A DNA stretch of 31,890 nt, taken from the NCBI GenBank assembly GCA_947177005.1, contig CAMWSZ010000002.1:1-31890 (forward strand), written 5' to 3'. A program made the translations under genes and the position numbers. This document shows positions 6,779 to 13,838 of the stretch, piece after piece. The first letter of the stretch is position 1; every line of letters begins with the position of its first letter. This DNA is from an uncultured Clostridia bacterium. Lineage in GTDB: Bacteria; Bacillota; Clostridia; Oscillospirales; Oscillospiraceae. The notes beneath the pieces are model-generated. The model ran no database searches. It was not told the DNA's origin and worked only from the letters and a program-made list of their open reading frames with translations.

Positions 6779-7876
6779 TTATTCCGCCCGGCAGATCACG
6801 CCGCCGCCTACCACGGCATCCTCCTGATATACCACCAGCGACTGCCCGGCTGTGACGGCTCTCTGCGGCGTCTCAAACTCCATTCTGACTGTTCCGTCCG
6901 CCTGGGGATACAGCGTCCCGGACGCCTCCGTCTGACTGTAGCGGGTCTTGGCGGTCACGGTAAGCGGTCCGGACTGCGGCGGTACGGATACCCAGTTGAA
7001 TTCCTCCGCCCAGACGATCCGGCTGTATAAATCCGATTCATCTCCTAAAATAACCGTGTTGTTTTCCGCATCCTTGCGCACCACATACAGCGGCCGGTCC
7101 GCACTCACGCCCAGTCCCCGCCGCTGGCCGGTGGTGTAGCACGCAAGTCCGCGGTGCTTCCCCAGCACACGGCCCTGCATGTCCACAAAATCCCCCGGGA
7201 TCAATTCCATACCGCCCCAACGCCGCAGAAAACCGGGATAATCCCCGTCGGGGATGAAACAGATGTCCTGACTGTCCGGCTTGCGGGCGCAGCACAGTCC
7301 GCGCTCCTCCGCCATTGCCCGCACCGACGCCTTGCCGTAATTCCCGACAGGCAGCAGCAGACGGCTGAGCTGCTCCTGCCGCAGCGGGTACAGCACATAG
7401 CTTTGATCCTTCCGCCGGTCCAGCCCGCGCAGAAGCCGCCACCGCCCCGACGCTTCGTCAAAAACAGTCCGCGCATAGTGCCCGGTGGCGATATAGCCGG
7501 TCTCCAGCTCGTCCGCACGCCGCAGCAGAGCGTCGAATTTAATGTACCGGTTGCACCGGATGCATGGATTGGGCGTCCGGCCCGCCTGATAGGCGGATAC
7601 GAAATCATTCATTACATAACGCCGGAAGGGCTCTTTGAAATTGAACACAAAAAAATCAATCCCCAGCCGCCGGGCCGTGGAGCGGGCGTCCTCCACGTCT
7701 TCCAGAGAACAGCACCCGCTGTCCACTTCCTGCCCGATGTCCGCCGTGTCCAGCAGACGCAGCGTACAGCCGGTGACCTCATACCCGGCGTCCCGGAGCA
7801 GCATGGCGGCGGCGGCGCTGTCCACCCCGCCGCTCATGCCGCACAGTACCTTTTTTTCCTTCATTTGCACTGTCAT
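6779..7876 (-). CDS. mnmA: tRNA-specific 2-thiouridylase MnmA
   Basis: Transfers sulfur to U34 of tRNA-Lys, -Glu and -Gln after adenylating the uridine. The 365-residue length is normal. Motifs: GMSGGVDSA (13-21, PP-loop that binds ATP), TPNPCIRCN with C105, and PDSQDICF with C206, the pair of cysteines that carry and deliver sulfur, then YTTGQRRGLG in the tRNA-contacting domain and a C-terminal beta barrel. Two starts are possible: the ATG at 7876, which has AAAGG directly abutting it, and an ATG four codons later at 7864 with more normal spacing; the second may be the true start. It lies 45 bases after the HATPase gene on the same strand and is probably co-transcribed with it. No cysteine desulfurase gene is adjacent. 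Confidence 0.96.
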   Translation of the reverse strand: MTVQMKEKKVLCGMSGGVDSAAAAMLLRDAGYEVTGCTLRLLDTADIGQEVDSGCCSLEDVEDARSTARRLGIDFFVFNFKEPFRRYVMNDFVSAYQAGRTPNPCIRCNRYIKFDALLRRADELETGYIATGHYARTVFDEASGRWRLLRGLDRRKDQSYVLYPLRQEQLSRLLLPVGNYGKASVRAMAEERGLCCARKPDSQDICFIPDGDYPGFLRRWGGMELIPGDFVDMQGRVLGKHRGLACYTTGQRRGLGVSADRPLYVVRKDAENNTVILGDESDLYSRIVWAEEFNWVSVPPQSGPLTVTAKTRYSQTEASGTLYPQADGTVRMEFETPQRAVTAGQSLVVYQEDAVVGGGVICRAE

Positions 7877-7921
7877 CCTTTCGTACAGTTCCTTGACTGA
7901 ATGGGTTCGCCCGCCCGGAAC

Positions 7922-8740
7922 TCAGTCCATATACTGCCGGGTAAACGCCTCCCACGGCAGAGCGTCGGAAAGCTCCGTCAGGGTCCGGCTGAAGGTGTCG
8001 TATTCGTAATCCAGCGTTTTCAGATTCTTGACCCTGTCCCGCCTGTTGGGCAGGGATACCGTGACTGTGGTCCCCTCCTCCACGTCGGGCAGTATCAGCG
8101 TCCCGCCGTGCTCCTGCGCAATCTGACGGCAGATGGGCAGGCCAAGACCCAGACCGTGGGGCGGCGGGTCCAGACGGTCCGTATGGCGGTAGCGGTCAAA
8201 GACCGTGTCCCGCAGCCCGGCAGGAATCCCGCAGCCGTTGTCCGAAACCGTTACCGTTACCCATTTCGGTTCGACCCGCAGTTCCAATATTACCCGCCCG
8301 CCGCTGGGCGTAAACTTAAACGCATTGGAAAGCAGATTCATAATCAGCCGTTTTATCCGGCGTCTGTCCATTAAAATGATATGGCAGCCGGTGCCGGGCC
8401 GGTAAACCAGCTCCAGCCCCAGCAGTTTGGCAGGATACTGCGCTTCCTGCGCCAGAGCCTGGCACAGCGCTGCAATATCATCGTTGCGCAGGTTTGGCGT
8501 GCCGGGCTCGTTCAGATGAGCTGCGTCCGCCAGATTATCCGCCAGCCGCATGATGCGGTAATAGCTCTGGCACAGCACTGCCGCATTCCGGTCAATGCCG
8601 CCGTCCTCATCCCGCAGGTCCGGCGGCGCAAGGCTTTGCAGGGCCGTATAGATGTTTCCCAAAGAAGCGCGCAGCTGCCCAGAGACCTGACGCAGTACCC
8701 CGCACAGCTCCTCGTTCCGCTCAAAAATATCATCTGACAT
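7922..8740 (-). CDS. HATPase-domain sensor-kinase-like protein lacking the phospho-acceptor histidine
   Basis: A 272-residue soluble protein with no membrane segment. The C-terminal ATP-binding domain is intact: N box MNLLSNAFKFTP (N139), G1 box DNGCGIP (167-173), an F-box-like DRYRHTD, and G2 box GLGLGL (196-201). The N-terminal helical part looks like a dimerisation domain, but where histidine kinases have S-H-E-L-R the protein reads VSGQLRASL (19-27), with Gly21 in place of His. It could not autophosphorylate in the usual way. A 50-residue tail follows the ATPase domain. No response regulator is adjacent. The start at 8740 was chosen because AGGAGG precedes it; a longer upstream frame has no ribosome site. 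Possible roles are an ATP-binding partner or phosphatase-like regulator, unproven. Confidence 0.85.
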   Translation of the reverse strand: MSDDIFERNEELCGVLRQVSGQLRASLGNIYTALQSLAPPDLRDEDGGIDRNAAVLCQSYYRIMRLADNLADAAHLNEPGTPNLRNDDIAALCQALAQEAQYPAKLLGLELVYRPGTGCHIILMDRRRIKRLIMNLLSNAFKFTPSGGRVILELRVEPKWVTVTVSDNGCGIPAGLRDTVFDRYRHTDRLDPPPHGLGLGLPICRQIAQEHGGTLILPDVEEGTTVTVSLPNRRDRVKNLKTLDYEYDTFSRTLTELSDALPWEAFTRQYMD

Positions 8741-8787
8741 GGGACACCTCCTGTCAAGTAGTGTATGCCCGGAGGTCAAAAAAAGAT

Positions 8788-8828
8788 TGGCAAATTCCAC
8801 CATTTCAGGACCCTGATGGCAAATTTCC
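8788..8828. repeat. Direct repeat in the leader of the HATPase gene
   Basis: TGGCAAATTCC (8788-8798) and TGGCAAATTTCC (8817-8828) start 29 bases apart, nearly three helical turns. They fall within the roughly 100-base untranslated leader downstream of the minus-strand promoter and could bind a regulator or be coincidental. Confidence 0.4.
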
Positions 8829-8843
8829 GATTTCTGATGACTC

Positions 8844-8872
8844 ATCATACCAAATTTTTGTCGAAATTACAA
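8844..8872 (-). promoter_or_regulatory. Probable promoter of the HATPase-mnmA unit
   Basis: Minus strand: -35 TTGTAA (8867-8872), 17-bp spacer, -10 TATGAT (8844-8849). This would give an untranslated leader of about 100 bases before the start at 8740. Confidence 0.55.
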
Positions 8873-8899
8873 GAAAATTCTTTCGCGGAAAAATTTTCT
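8872..8899. promoter_or_regulatory. Operator-like inverted repeat between divergent promoters
   Basis: AGAAAATT (8872-8879) and AATTTTCT (8892-8899) form a perfect 8-bp inverted repeat with 12 bases between the arms. It lies between the minus-strand HATPase promoter and the gap promoter, 11 bases upstream of the gap -35. A regulator site is a reasonable guess; the A/T-rich arms make chance possible. Confidence 0.4.
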
Positions 8900-8910
8900 A
8901 CAAAAAACAC

Positions 8911-8939
8911 TTTTCATTTCACCAATCATGGTGTATACT
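8911..8939 (+). promoter_or_regulatory. Probable promoter of gap
   Basis: TTTTCA (8911-8916), 17-bp spacer, TATACT (8934-8939), about 42 bases before the gap start codon. The -35 is only a partial match. Confidence 0.55.
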
Positions 8940-8981
8940 ATCTACCAGAATACCACTAAAATATGAGAGGAGTTTTTTATC

Positions 8982-9992
8982 ATGAGCATCAAAGTTGGTA
9001 TCAATGGATTCGGCCGCATCGGACGGATGGTCTTCCGCGCAACCGTCAATCATCCGGACATCGAAGTCGTCGGCATCAATGACCTGTGCGAGGCCAAGTA
9101 CCTGGCTTATATGCTGAAGTACGACACCATGCACGGCCAGTTCCAGGGCGACGTCGACGCTACGGACGACGCGATCATCGTCAACGGCAAGAAAATCCCC
9201 ATCTCCGCTGAGCGCAACGTCGCTGACCTGCCCTGGGGCAAGCTGGGCGCGGAGTATGTGGTCGAATCCACCGGCCTGTTCCTGACCAAAGAGAAGGCGC
9301 AGGGCCATTTGGACGCCGGTGCTAAGAAGGTCATCATGTCCGCTCCCTCCAAGGACGATACCCCCATGTTCGTTATGGGCGTCAATCAGGACAAGTATAC
9401 CTCCGACATGAACTTCGTGTCCAACGCCTCCTGCACCACCAACTGCCTCGCCCCCATTGCCAAGGTCCTCAACGACAACTTCGGCATCGTCAGCGGCCTG
9501 ATGACCACCGTTCACTCCACCACCAACACCCAGAAGTGCGTGGACGCTCCTTCCCAGAAGGATTGGCGCGGCGGCCGTGCTGCTTCCGGCAACATCATCC
9601 CCTCCTCCACCGGCGCTGCCAAGGCTGTCGGCAAGGTCATCCCTGAGCTCAACGGCAAGCTCACCGGTATCGCTATGCGCGTGCCCACCTTGGACGTGTC
9701 CGTCGTCGATCTGACCGCCAACCTGGCCAAGCCCGCTACCAAGGCTGACATCTGCGCCGCTATGAAGAAGGCTGCCGAGGGTGAGCTGAAGGGCGTTCTG
9801 GGCTACACCGAGGATGCTGTCGTTTCCTCCGACTTCCTGGGCGATACCCGCACCTCCATTTTCGACGCCGAGGCCGGCGTGTACCTGACCGATACCTTCG
9901 TGAAGGTCGTTTCCTGGTACGACAACGAGATGGGTTACTCCAACAAGGTCCTGGAGCTCATTGAGCACATGTATTCCGTAGACCACAAGTAA
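8982..9992 (+). CDS. gap: Glyceraldehyde-3-phosphate dehydrogenase, NAD-type
   Basis: Central glycolytic enzyme converting glyceraldehyde-3-phosphate to 1,3-bisphosphoglycerate. The 336-residue length is standard. The Rossmann motif GINGFGRIGR (6-15) opens the protein; D34 in GINDL indicates NAD rather than NADP preference. The catalytic residues are C151 in SNASCTTNC and H178 in TTVHS; the ending SWYDNEMGYSNK is typical. The segment after H178 (TTNTQKCVDAPSQKDWRGGR) is of the type seen in E. coli GapA rather than the TGDQ form of many Bacilli. GAGGAG lies before the ATG. The codon choice is more uniform and C-ending than in neighbours, as expected for high expression. It has its own promoter and terminator; no pgk or tpi is adjacent. 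Confidence 0.98.
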   Translation: MSIKVGINGFGRIGRMVFRATVNHPDIEVVGINDLCEAKYLAYMLKYDTMHGQFQGDVDATDDAIIVNGKKIPISAERNVADLPWGKLGAEYVVESTGLFLTKEKAQGHLDAGAKKVIMSAPSKDDTPMFVMGVNQDKYTSDMNFVSNASCTTNCLAPIAKVLNDNFGIVSGLMTTVHSTTNTQKCVDAPSQKDWRGGRAASGNIIPSSTGAAKAVGKVIPELNGKLTGIAMRVPTLDVSVVDLTANLAKPATKADICAAMKKAAEGELKGVLGYTEDAVVSSDFLGDTRTSIFDAEAGVYLTDTFVKVVSWYDNEMGYSNKVLELIEHMYSVDHK

Positions 9993-10011
9993 TTCCGGCC
10001 TTTCTGACTAG

Positions 10012-10046
10012 AACTCCCTCCGGGTCCCCCGGGGGGAGTTTTTTCC
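10012..10046 (+). terminator. Intrinsic terminator of gap
   Basis: An 11-bp stem with one G-T wobble (AACTCCCTCCG / CGGGGGGAGTT, 10012-10040) and a short loop is followed immediately by six Ts. Confidence 0.9.
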
Positions 10047-10096
10047 TCCTCCCTGCAAATTTACAAATTGTTCAAGATTCAGATGAAAAAACCATA

Positions 10097-10125
10097 TTGA
10101 CAGAATCGGGCTTTGGTGATACACT
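10097..10125 (+). promoter_or_regulatory. Promoter of the hrcA heat-shock operon
   Basis: Consensus -35 TTGACA (10097-10102), 17-bp spacer, -10 TACACT (10120-10125). Transcription would begin inside the CIRCE element, the usual arrangement for HrcA repression. Confidence 0.88.
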
Positions 10126-10129
10126 GCCT

Positions 10130-10156
10130 TTAGCACTCGGGAGGACGGAGTGCTAA
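10130..10156 (+). promoter_or_regulatory. CIRCE operator (HrcA binding site)
   Basis: An exact match to the consensus: TTAGCACTC (10130-10138), nine-base spacer, GAGTGCTAA (10148-10156). It starts 4 bases after the -10 hexamer and ends 12 bases before the hrcA start, overlapping the ribosome-site region. HrcA bound here, stabilised by GroEL in other Firmicutes, would repress the whole operon until heat stress. No second copy exists before grpE, dnaK or dnaJ. Confidence 0.97.
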
Positions 10157-10168
10157 AGGAGCGGTGCA

Positions 10169-11221
10169 ATGGATCTCACAGAGCGTAAACGAAAAATATT
10201 GAAGGTCGTGACGGAACGGTATATTGATTCCGCCGAACCGGTCAGCTCCCGGTTCCTCGCGCAGGCCATGGGAGAAAAAATCAGCTCCGCCACCATTCGC
10301 AACGAATTGGCGGACCTTACCGAAATGGGTTACCTGGAGCAGCCCCATACCTCCGCCGGACGGGTGCCTTCCCCGAAGGGCTACCGGCTCTATGTCAATG
10401 AGTTAATGGAACAAAAAGCCCTCTCCAAACAGGAGGCTGAGGAGATCAATTCCGCACTCAGCGGGAAAATGCGGGAGCTGGACAGCGTTATGGCAGAGGC
10501 CGGACAGGTGGTATCCTCGATTGTCAGCTATCCCGCCTACACCGCCGCCGTGGGAAAAAGCACCGTGACAATCCAGCGCTATGACCTGCTCCCCGTGGAC
10601 AGCGGCAGCTTTATCGCCGTGGTCATGACCACCGACAGCCGCGTCAAAAGCCGTCTGCTCCGCTGTGACATCCCCGTTACCCCGGACGAATTGCCGGCCC
10701 TTGCCAATCTCCTAAACTCCCATTTTGTGGGCATCTCCAGCAAGGAAATGGCACAGAAGCTCATGAGCCTCACCAGCCAGCTCGGCGCGGAGCTGTTCAT
10801 GCCCCTGTCGCTGGCCATTGAGTACGCCGGAGAGGTCGCTGACCGCAGCGCCCAGAATCAGGTCTTTACCACCGGTCAGGCCCAGCTGCTCCGGCAGCCC
10901 GAATTTCAGGACCTCACGAAAGCCAATGAGCTGATGGGTCTCCTCACCGACCAGAAGGATAATTTGCCCGTCTTGGACGAAAATACATCTATGCAGATCC
11001 TGATCGGGCCGGAGAACGTCAACGAGGCTCTGCGCGACGCCAGTGTGGTGGTCGCCAGCTACGACATCGGCGACAATATGCGGGGCCTTATCGGCGTGGT
11101 GGGCCCCACCAGAATGGATTACGCCGCCGTCGCCGCACGGCTCAGCTACTTCGCGGAAAGCCTGACGAAAATGTTCGGGAAAAATAACCAGTTACCCCCA
11201 AAGGAGGACGATATACCGTGA
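10169..11221 (+). CDS. hrcA: Heat-inducible transcription repressor HrcA
   Basis: A 350-residue repressor of class I heat-shock genes. The N-terminal winged helix includes RKRKILKVVTERYIDSAEPVSS, in separate blocks RKRKILKVV and IDSAEPVSS, then SATIRNELADLTEMGYL and QPHTSAGRVPS, which is the strongest family signature. The middle and C-terminal GAF-like part ends with GLIGVVGPTRMDYAAV. AAGGAG directly follows the CIRCE element and precedes the ATG. It is the first gene of hrcA-grpE-dnaK-dnaJ and overlaps grpE by four bases, so it regulates its own transcription through the operator upstream. Confidence 0.97.
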   Translation: MDLTERKRKILKVVTERYIDSAEPVSSRFLAQAMGEKISSATIRNELADLTEMGYLEQPHTSAGRVPSPKGYRLYVNELMEQKALSKQEAEEINSALSGKMRELDSVMAEAGQVVSSIVSYPAYTAAVGKSTVTIQRYDLLPVDSGSFIAVVMTTDSRVKSRLLRCDIPVTPDELPALANLLNSHFVGISSKEMAQKLMSLTSQLGAELFMPLSLAIEYAGEVADRSAQNQVFTTGQAQLLRQPEFQDLTKANELMGLLTDQKDNLPVLDENTSMQILIGPENVNEALRDASVVVASYDIGDNMRGLIGVVGPTRMDYAAVAARLSYFAESLTKMFGKNNQLPPKEDDIP

Positions 11222-11793
11222 GCAAGAATAAAAAAGAGAACGCTGAACCCATGGAAGAGCAGGAAAATCAGGAGACCCCCGAAAATCAGACGGAGGAACA
11301 GCCGGAACAGTCCGTCCCCCCGGAGACCTTTACCCTGACCCGGGAACAAATGGAAAAGCTCAATAATCTGGCCGCACAGTCCGCGGCCCTCAATGACAAA
11401 TATCTCCGTTTGGCCGCCGAGTACGACAATTACCGGAAACGGACCTCCCGGGAAAAGGAAAATACCTATCAGGACGCGAAAATCGCCACGATTTCCAGTT
11501 TCCTGGAGGTCTATGACAACCTGGAGCGGGCCGTACAGCAGGCCGGGGATGAGGAAAACGTCCATAAAAAAGGAATGGAGATGATTTTCCACCAGCTCGA
11601 AAACGTGCTGGAAAAACTGGGCGTCACCGTGGAAGATCCCACAGGGCAGCCCTTCGATCCCCTCAAGCACAGCGCCGTGATGCACGTGGAGGACGGGAAC
11701 CTCGGCGAGAATGTGGTGTCTCAGGTGTTCCAGAAGGGGTTCCTGCTGGGTGATAAGGTCATCCGCTTCGCTTCCGTGCAGGTCGCAAATTAA
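11218..11793 (+). CDS. grpE: Nucleotide exchange factor GrpE
   Basis: Releases ADP from DnaK during the chaperone cycle. The 191-residue protein starts with an acidic, Glu/Gln-rich disordered stretch (1-55), continues as a long dimerising helix (AALNDKYLRLAAEYDNYRKR, in two blocks AALNDKYLRL and AAEYDNYRKR) and ends in the small beta domain that contacts DnaK (HSAVMHVEDG, NVVSQVFQKGF, VIRFASVQVAN). The GTG start overlaps the hrcA stop in a GTGA arrangement, indicating translational coupling; GGAGG lies upstream within the hrcA end. Confidence 0.96.
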   Translation: MSKNKKENAEPMEEQENQETPENQTEEQPEQSVPPETFTLTREQMEKLNNLAAQSAALNDKYLRLAAEYDNYRKRTSREKENTYQDAKIATISSFLEVYDNLERAVQQAGDEENVHKKGMEMIFHQLENVLEKLGVTVEDPTGQPFDPLKHSAVMHVEDGNLGENVVSQVFQKGFLLGDKVIRFASVQVAN

Positions 11794-11807
11794 AATCGCA
11801 TATTTCG

Positions 11808-11835
11808 GTTTCCCCGAATAGAATGGTTGGGAAAC
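11808..11835 (+). other. Short inverted repeat in the grpE-dnaK gap
   Basis: GTTTCCC (11808-11814) and GGGAAAC (11829-11835) form a 7-bp stem with a 14-base loop and no T run. It does not resemble CIRCE. It may be a weak processing or stabilising structure; the rest of this 99-base gap is A/T-rich and ends with AGGAGG before dnaK. Confidence 0.35.
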
Positions 11836-11892
11836 GGTATGATAAATTCTGTTTAAAAAATTATTTTCTATATATCAGGAGGATTTTCAGTT

Positions 11893-13725
11893 ATGTCTAA
11901 AGTAATCGGGATTGATTTGGGTACCACCAACTCCTGCGTGGCCGTAATGGAGGGCGGTGAGTCCGTCGTCATTGCCAACGCGGAGGGCAACCGTACTACC
12001 CCGTCTGTCGTGGCCTTCTCCAAGACCGGCGAGCGTATGGTTGGACAGGTGGCAAAGCGGCAGGCTATCACCAACCCTGACCGCACCATCTCCTCCATTA
12101 AACGTGAAATGGGCAGCGATCACCGGGTCAGTGTGGACGGCAAAAGCTACACCCCCCAGGAGATCAGCGCCATGATCCTGCAAAAGCTGAAGAGTGAGGC
12201 CGAGTCCTATCTGGGCTCCACCGTCACCGAGGCGGTCATTACCGTCCCCGCTTACTTCACCGATTCCCAGCGTCAGGCCACCAAGGACGCCGGTAAAATT
12301 GCCGGTCTGGAGGTCAAGCGCATCATCAACGAGCCTACCGCCGCTGCGCTGGCCTATGGCTTGGATAAAGAGAGTGACCAGAAAATTATGGTCTACGACC
12401 TGGGCGGCGGCACCTTCGACGTGTCCGTGCTGGAGATCGGCGACGGCGTGATTGAGGTCCTTGCTACCGCCGGTAACAACCGTCTGGGCGGCGACGACTT
12501 CGACGAGTGCATCATGAAATATCTGGTGTCCGAGTTCCAGAAGACCGAGGGCATCGACCTGAGCGGCGACAAGGTCGCCATGCAGAGACTGAAGGAAGCC
12601 GCCGAAAAAGCGAAAATCGAGCTGTCCGGCGTGACCTCCTCCAACATCAACCTCCCCTATATCACTGCCGACGCCACGGGCCCCAAACACTTGGACGTCA
12701 CCCTCAGCCGCGCCAAGTTCAACGAGCTGACCGCGCATCTGGTGGAGGCCACCATGGGCCCCGTGCGGCAGGCTATGAGCGACGCCGGACTGAGCGGCAG
12801 CGAGATCTCCAAGGTTCTGCTGGTGGGCGGCTCCAGCCGTATCCCCGCCGTGCAGGAGGCCGTGAAGAAGATCACCGGCAAGGACGGGTTCAAGGGCATC
12901 AACCCCGACGAGTGCGTAGCCGTGGGCGCAGCCATTCAGGCAGGTGTGCTCACCGGCGACGTCAAGGGCCTGCTCCTGCTGGACGTCACCCCCCTGTCCC
13001 TGGGCATTGAGACCATGGGCGGCGTCTGCACCCGCCTCATTGAGCGCAACACTACCATTCCCGCCAAAAAGAGCCAGATCTTCTCCACCGCCGCCGATAA
13101 CCAGACCAGCGTGGAAGTCAACGTCCTTCAGGGCGAGCGCGAAATGGCCGCCGGCAACAAGAGCCTGGGCCGCTTCCATTTGGACGGCATCGCCCCGGCA
13201 CGCCGCGGCGTGCCCCAGATCGAGGTTACGTTTGATATCGACGCCAACGGCATCGTCAACGTCTCCGCCAAGGACCTAGGCACCGGCGCTGAGCAGCATA
13301 TCACCATTACCTCCTCCACCAATATGTCCAAAGAGGATATCGAGAAGGCCGTGAAGGAAGCGGAGCAGTACGCCGCGGAGGACGCCAAGAATAAAGAGGC
13401 GGTCGAGACCGTCAACAATGCTGAGCAAATGGTCTATCAGACCGAGAAGGCCCTGGGCGAAATGGGCGACAAGATCCCCGCTGACGAGAAGAGTCAGGTA
13501 CAGAACAAGGCCGACCGCCTGAAAGAAGTCATCAAGAGCGGCGACACCGCGGCCATTAAATCCGCCACCGAGGAATTGCAGCAGGCATTTTACGCGGTCA
13601 GCGAAAAAATGTATCAGCAGGCCGGTCCCCAGAGCGGCGGCCCCGATATGGGCGGCGGACAGGACGGCCAGCAGTTCTATGACGCCGACTATAAGGTCGT
13701 TGACGACGACGGTCAGAACAAATAA
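11893..13725 (+). CDS. dnaK: Molecular chaperone DnaK (Hsp70)
   Basis: A 610-residue ATP-dependent chaperone, the usual length for Gram-positive DnaK. The ATPase domain shows IGIDLGTTNSC near the start, GNRTTPSVVAF, the AVITVPAYF segment, the EPTAAALAYG motif, DLGGGTFDVS and VGGSSRIPAVQ. The substrate-binding domain carries DVTPLSLGIETMGG and PAKKSQIFSTAADNQ; the helical lid follows and the C terminus is a Gly/Asp-rich tail ending QNK. AGGAGG precedes the ATG. Regular codon use suggests high expression. It lies 99 bases after grpE with no promoter or terminator recognised, so it is read as part of the CIRCE-controlled operon. Confidence 0.98.
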   Translation: MSKVIGIDLGTTNSCVAVMEGGESVVIANAEGNRTTPSVVAFSKTGERMVGQVAKRQAITNPDRTISSIKREMGSDHRVSVDGKSYTPQEISAMILQKLKSEAESYLGSTVTEAVITVPAYFTDSQRQATKDAGKIAGLEVKRIINEPTAAALAYGLDKESDQKIMVYDLGGGTFDVSVLEIGDGVIEVLATAGNNRLGGDDFDECIMKYLVSEFQKTEGIDLSGDKVAMQRLKEAAEKAKIELSGVTSSNINLPYITADATGPKHLDVTLSRAKFNELTAHLVEATMGPVRQAMSDAGLSGSEISKVLLVGGSSRIPAVQEAVKKITGKDGFKGINPDECVAVGAAIQAGVLTGDVKGLLLLDVTPLSLGIETMGGVCTRLIERNTTIPAKKSQIFSTAADNQTSVEVNVLQGEREMAAGNKSLGRFHLDGIAPARRGVPQIEVTFDIDANGIVNVSAKDLGTGAEQHITITSSTNMSKEDIEKAVKEAEQYAAEDAKNKEAVETVNNAEQMVYQTEKALGEMGDKIPADEKSQVQNKADRLKEVIKSGDTAAIKSATEELQQAFYAVSEKMYQQAGPQSGGPDMGGGQDGQQFYDADYKVVDDDGQNK

Positions 13726-13731
13726 GTTCCC

Positions 13732-13761
13732 ATGCGGAGCCGCCGGCAGACGGCTCCGCAT
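13732..13761 (+). other. Strong hairpin between dnaK and dnaJ
   Basis: A perfect 11-bp stem (ATGCGGAGCCG, 13732-13742, with CGGCTCCGCAT, 13751-13761) and an 8-base loop begins 6 bases after the dnaK stop. No T run follows, so it is more likely an mRNA-stabilising or processing element, or a partial attenuator, that sets the ratio of DnaK to DnaJ than a full terminator. Confidence 0.7.
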
Positions 13762-13780
13762 ACCCCTGTATTTCCGGTAC

Positions 13781-13838
13781 GGAGAGGAGGAGCAAGAAAA
13801 CGGCGCTTATGCGCCGTCTTGCGGATTTGAATGGCTGA
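13781..13838 (+). promoter_or_regulatory. dnaJ leader: detached ribosome site, hairpin and nine-codon mini-ORF
   Basis: The only strong ribosome site, GGAGAGGAGG (13781-13790), is about 40 bases before the dnaJ ATG. Between them lies a hairpin ACGGCGC-TTAT-GCGCCGT (13800-13817). An ATG in its loop (13809) opens a nine-codon frame, MRRLADLNG, whose TGA (13836-13838) overlaps the start of dnaJ. A stop codon (13828-13830) sits in frame immediately before the dnaJ ATG, so dnaJ cannot start further upstream. This suggests coupled or structure-dependent translation. Confidence 0.5.

Noticed and set aside
7154..7900. Plus-strand frames overlapping mnmA that resemble proline/arginine-rich proteins
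   Set aside because: They are antisense to a gene with every MnmA motif in place and have no ribosome site of their own.
8919..9986. Long minus-strand open frame opposite gap
   Set aside because: Shadow of the codon-biased gap gene; no promoter, ribosome site or recognisable domain.
11808..11835. Second CIRCE operator before dnaK
   Set aside because: The inverted repeat is GTTTCCC/GGGAAAC and does not match TTAGCACTC-N9-GAGTGCTAA.
11887..13179. Long minus-strand open frame opposite dnaK
   Set aside because: Gly/Ala/His-rich shadow of highly biased dnaK codons; well known artefact, no start signals.
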